Shown here piece by piece: positions 5,746-7,741 of a stretch of DNA of 7,741 nt. The DNA comes from an uncultured Oscillospiraceae bacterium (GTDB lineage Bacteria; Bacillota; Clostridia; Oscillospirales; Oscillospiraceae). The notes under the pieces were generated by a model, which worked only from the letters and a program-made list of their open reading frames with translations, searched no databases and was not told the origin of the DNA. Position 1 is the stretch's first letter; each line of letters opens with the position of its first letter. The position numbers and the translations under genes were made by a program. Location of the stretch: contig CANQKJ010000101.1 of the NCBI GenBank assembly GCA_947624465.1, forward strand, positions 1-7,741. Reading direction: 5' to 3'.

Positions 5746-7137
5746 TCAGGCGTTTTCCAGCGCCATTCGGTCCATGATCCTAAACTCCCGGCGCACCATG
5801 AGGATGCTCAGGAGGAAGGCGAGCCCGTCGGCGATGGGGGCGGCGATGAGCAGGCCGTCCATCTGCCAGAACAGGGGCAGCGCCAGCATCAGCGGGATGA
5901 GGAGGATCACCTGCCGGGACAGGGACAGCAGCACCCCCTTGACGGGCTGGCCGATGGCGGAGAACAGGTTGGAGGACAGGGGCTGGACGCAGTTGAGGAA
6001 GGTCATGAACAGGAAGGTGCGCAGGAACCGCACCGCGAACTCCATGTAGATGGGGTCGTCGGTGGAGCCGAAGATGCCGATGACCACCTGGGGGAAGAGC
6101 TGGAAGATCAGCCAGCCCGCCACCGACACCGTCAGCGCGCACTTGACGGCCAGCAGATAGGTGGCCTTCACCCGGCCGTACTGCTTCGCGCCGTAGTTGA
6201 AGCTCTCGATGGGCTGGGAGCCCTGGCACAGCCCCACGAACACCGACACCAGGATGGAGTTCACCTTCATCACGATGCCGGCGGCGGCGATGGGGATGTT
6301 CTCCCCGTAGACGGTCATGGCGCCGTAATGGGTCAGGGAGTTGTTCAGCACGATCTGCAGCAGCAGGATGCTCAGCTGAGTCAGGCAGTTGCTCATGCCC
6401 AGGGCGGCGATCTTTCCCCCCATGGCGGGCTGGGGACGGAAGTCCTCCCGTGAGAGGGAGACGCTGTGGAACCGGGGCAGATAGGCCAGGGTGATGGCGA
6501 AGGACACCACCTGGGAGATGGTGGTGGCGATGGCCGCGCCGGCCACGTCCAAGTGGAACACGAAGATGAAGATGGGGTCCAGGATGGTGTTGACCACCGC
6601 GCCGGTGACCATGCAGACCATGGAGTACCGGGGGCTGCCGTCCGCCCGGACCAGATTGCTCATGGCGTTGGTGAAGATGAGGAAGGGCATACCGATGGCG
6701 GTGATGCTGGCGTACTGCACCGCGTAGGGCAGGATGTCCGCCGTGGCGCCGAAGGCCTTGAGCATGGGGGTGAGAAAGACCTCCACCAGCACGGCGTAGA
6801 CCACGCCGAAAATGACGGACATATACAGCACGCTGCTGACGCATTGGGCGGCCCTGTCCTTTTCGCCCCGGCCCAGGCTCAGCCCGAAGAAGGCCGCGCC
6901 GCCCACGCCGAACAGCAGGGAGATGGCCAGGCATATGGTGGTCAGCGGGAAGGCCACGTTGGTGGCCCCGTTGCCCAGATAGCCCGCGGGGCTGTTGCCG
7001 ATGAAGATCTGATCCACGATGTTGTACAGGGAACTGACCAGCATGGCGATGACGCTGGGCACCGCGAACTGCTTCAGCAGCGTGGATATCTTTTCGTAAC
7101 CGAGGGGATTGCTTTTGTCTCTTTCGGTGGCTTCCAT
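5746..7137 (-). CDS. MATE family multidrug/metabolite efflux transporter
   Basis: The 463-residue inner-membrane protein has the length and about twelve hydrophobic helices of a MATE (multidrug and toxin extrusion) transporter, built as two related halves (roughly residues 20-200 and 240-440). The first helix has the family signature FAVPSVIAMLVSSLYNIVDQ. Others are GVGGAAFFGLSLGRG, a DGSPRYSM loop, NTILDPIFIF at the end of the first half, and GLCQGSQPIESFNYGAK in the second half. This pattern is close to the MepA/DinF-like branch of Firmicutes. Members export drugs, dyes or metabolites using a Na+ or H+ gradient; substrate and ion are unknown here. AAAGGAG (7150-7156) is 12 nt from the ATG, longer than optimal, and no closer in-frame start is seen. 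The gene is divergent from padR, which often controls adjacent transporters. Confidence 0.93.
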   Translation of the reverse strand: MEATERDKSNPLGYEKISTLLKQFAVPSVIAMLVSSLYNIVDQIFIGNSPAGYLGNGATNVAFPLTTICLAISLLFGVGGAAFFGLSLGRGEKDRAAQCVSSVLYMSVIFGVVYAVLVEVFLTPMLKAFGATADILPYAVQYASITAIGMPFLIFTNAMSNLVRADGSPRYSMVCMVTGAVVNTILDPIFIFVFHLDVAGAAIATTISQVVSFAITLAYLPRFHSVSLSREDFRPQPAMGGKIAALGMSNCLTQLSILLLQIVLNNSLTHYGAMTVYGENIPIAAAGIVMKVNSILVSVFVGLCQGSQPIESFNYGAKQYGRVKATYLLAVKCALTVSVAGWLIFQLFPQVVIGIFGSTDDPIYMEFAVRFLRTFLFMTFLNCVQPLSSNLFSAIGQPVKGVLLSLSRQVILLIPLMLALPLFWQMDGLLIAAPIADGLAFLLSILMVRREFRIMDRMALENA

Positions 7138-7173
7138 GGCGGATTTGCGCTCCTTTTACTCTATATCCCGACT

Positions 7174-7202
7174 ATACTAACACGGCGGGGAGGGATAGTC
7201 AA
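7174..7202 (-). promoter_or_regulatory. Promoter of the MATE gene
   Basis: On the minus strand, TTGACT (7197-7202), a 17-nt spacer and TAGTAT (7174-7179) precede the gene. Its -35 lies only 26 nt from the -35 of the divergent padR promoter, so the two would compete or be controlled together. No GAGGTAT half-site is visible in it. Confidence 0.6.
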
Positions 7203-7228
7203 GCGGGGGCCGGACGTGAAATTTCCCC

Positions 7229-7257
7229 TTGACACATCGGAACAAGAGGTATATAAT
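7229..7257 (+). promoter_or_regulatory. Perfect consensus promoter of padR
   Basis: TTGACA (7229-7234), 17 nt, then TATAAT (7252-7257): both boxes match the sigma-A consensus exactly. The start should be near 7264, leaving a leader of only about 17 nt. A promoter this strong in front of a regulator suggests that it is normally held down by repression. Confidence 0.85.
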
Positions 7258-7276
7258 ACCTCTGAAAAGGAGGTAT
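7245..7276. promoter_or_regulatory. Likely PadR operator: palindrome over the -10 plus a third half-site
   Basis: AGAGGTAT-ATA-ATACCTCT (7245-7263) is a perfect 8-3-8 dyad that contains the whole -10 box. The core half-site GAGGTAT occurs three times: 7246-7252 direct, 7256-7262 inverted, and 7270-7276 direct, the last overlapping the ribosome binding site. PadR proteins are dimeric winged-helix repressors that often bind dyads in their own promoter. That this dyad is the site is inferred from position. Confidence 0.6.
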
Positions 7277-7280
7277 CATC

Positions 7281-7616
7281 ATGCGGGTGGACAAGGAACT
7301 CTCCAAGGGGAGCCACGAGCTGATCATCCTGAAGCTGCTGAGCCGGGAGGATATGTACGGCTATCAGATCGTCCAGCGGATGGCCCTGCTGTCGGACAAC
7401 GCCTTCAGCATGAGCCAGGGCAGCCTGTACCCCTTCCTCCACCGGCTGGAGGACGCCGGCCTGCTGTCGTCCTACAACACGACGGAGGGCGGCCGGGAGC
7501 GGGTGGTCTACCGTCTCACCGGCGCGGGGCGGAAGGCCCTGGCGGACAAGGAGGAGAAGTGGCAGGCCTATGTCCGGGCCATGGAGGGCATTTTGAAGGG
7601 GGGAGAACCGTGTTGA
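7281..7616 (+). CDS. PadR family transcriptional regulator
   Basis: The 111-residue protein is a short, PadR-s1-like member: an N-terminal winged helix-turn-helix and one C-terminal helix for dimerisation. Visible family features are LKLLSREDMYGYQIVQRM (about residues 17-34), the recognition segment SQGSLYPFLHRLEDAGLL (45-62) and the wing ERVVYRLTGAGRKAL (73-87). Such proteins repress transporter or stress genes and are released by ligand binding; the ligand here is unknown. The start is set by AAAAGGAGG (7265-7273), 6-7 nt before ATG, which excludes a longer in-frame start. It lies divergent from the MATE gene and overlaps a following gene at its stop codon. Autoregulation is likely from the dyad over its promoter. 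Confidence 0.93.
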   Translation: MRVDKELSKGSHELIILKLLSREDMYGYQIVQRMALLSDNAFSMSQGSLYPFLHRLEDAGLLSSYNTTEGGRERVVYRLTGAGRKALADKEEKWQAYVRAMEGILKGGEPC

Positions 7617-7684
7617 ACTGGGCGGATGACTTTTTGGAACGGTGCCTCTCCGGCATCCCGGAGGGGAAGGTTGAAACATTGTAA
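7610..7684 (+). pseudogene. Truncated second gene of the padR operon
   Basis: A frame starts at GTG 7610 or TTG 7613, overlapping the padR stop, with GGGGGGAG (about 7598-7605) as ribosome binding site. It reads LNWADDFLERCLSGIPEGK and then VETL and a stop, only 23-24 codons. In clostridia padR is often followed, with just this overlap, by a membrane protein whose N-terminus is a short helical prefix domain (DUF1700 or permease-prefix type). These residues look like such a beginning, but are too few to be sure. From about 7667 the sequence turns AT-rich and loses the codon pattern of its neighbours, so the gene appears broken by a deletion, rearrangement or insertion. A genuine short leader peptide is a less likely alternative. 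Confidence 0.55.
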
Positions 7685-7713
7685 TCAAAGCACAATTCCG
7701 AAAAAGGACGCAC

Positions 7714-7738
7714 AAAAACAGGCCCCCCGAAGCGGACC
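7714..7738 (-). terminator. Possible terminator of a minus-strand gene beyond the right edge
   Basis: Read on the minus strand, GGTCCGC-TTCG-GGGGGCC forms a stem with one G-G mismatch and one U-G pair around a cUUCGg tetraloop, followed by TGTTTTTGTG. It implies a gene converging from the right that ends just outside the window. The stem is imperfect, so this is tentative. Confidence 0.45.
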
Positions 7739-7741
7739 GAA

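Noticed and set aside
7250..7276. mRNA hairpin hiding the padR ribosome binding site (ATACCTC with GAGGTAT)
   Set aside because: The left arm lies at 7256-7262, upstream of the predicted start near 7264, so it should not be in the transcript.
5608..7323. Two long open plus-strand frames opposite the MATE gene (5608-6453 and 6466-7323)
   Set aside because: Histidine/Gln/Gly-rich antisense products; the first starts before a chain of terminators and the second runs through the divergent promoters.
7229..7609. Long plus-strand frame overlapping padR in another phase and continuing into the truncated gene
   Set aside because: Only the last 24 codons, after the padR stop, have a ribosome binding site and a plausible sequence; the rest is a frame-shifted shadow of padR.
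7667..7741. Group II intron boundary, suggested by GTGCG on the minus strand
   Set aside because: The following bases do not match the usual intron 5' start and no intron-encoded protein is visible; the terminator reading is simpler.

Overview
The window is GC-rich with tight bacterial coding. It shows near-consensus sigma-A promoters, strong AGGAGG-type ribosome binding sites and GC-rich hairpin terminators with U tracts. This, together with a MetY-type O-acetylhomoserine sulfhydrylase, a Gpi18-like membrane glycosyltransferase, a PadR regulator and a MATE exporter, suggests a high-GC clostridial gut bacterium of the Oscillospiraceae type (Flavonifractor, Lawsonibacter, Intestinimonas and relatives). 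The lineage is inferred from style and gene content, not from a search.

Layout. Positions 1-667 (minus) hold the N-terminal 222 residues of a beta-CASP-family metallo-beta-lactamase-fold nuclease cut by the window edge. It is divergent from metY (878-2161, plus); the 210-bp space between them holds two back-to-back promoters that share an inverted 10-mer. A strong terminator separates metY from a converging unit: a small two-helix membrane protein (2747-2929, minus) followed by a cytosolic-looking Cu/Zn superoxide dismutase (2246-2686, minus). Upstream of that unit lies a visibly AT-richer stretch with tRNA-Pro(GGG) (3107-3183, minus), two strong hairpins and the unit's own promoter. A GT-C type membrane glycosyltransferase (3357-4787, plus) overlaps exonuclease III (4784-5539, plus) by ATGA. 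Three stacked hairpins (5625-5735) terminate that operon and the convergent MATE transporter (5746-7137, minus). The MATE gene is divergent from a padR gene (7281-7616, plus) whose perfect consensus promoter is covered by a palindrome that looks like an autoregulatory operator. A second gene begins overlapping the padR stop but breaks off after about 20 plausible residues, and a minus-strand terminator for an unseen gene lies at the right edge.

How the parts fit. Most of the window is housekeeping: sulfur assimilation, DNA repair, a tRNA, RNA or nucleic-acid processing and oxidative-stress defence. The right end is a transporter-regulator module with an apparent breakpoint. I saw no CRISPR array, complete insertion sequence, phage gene or toxin-antitoxin pair, and no strong sign of an undescribed multi-gene system. 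The most distinctive points are the broken gene after padR, the three-half-site PadR operator, the 24-bp hairpin three bases after the tRNA, and the small membrane protein paired with a Cu/Zn SOD that has Lys in place of the usual active-site Arg.
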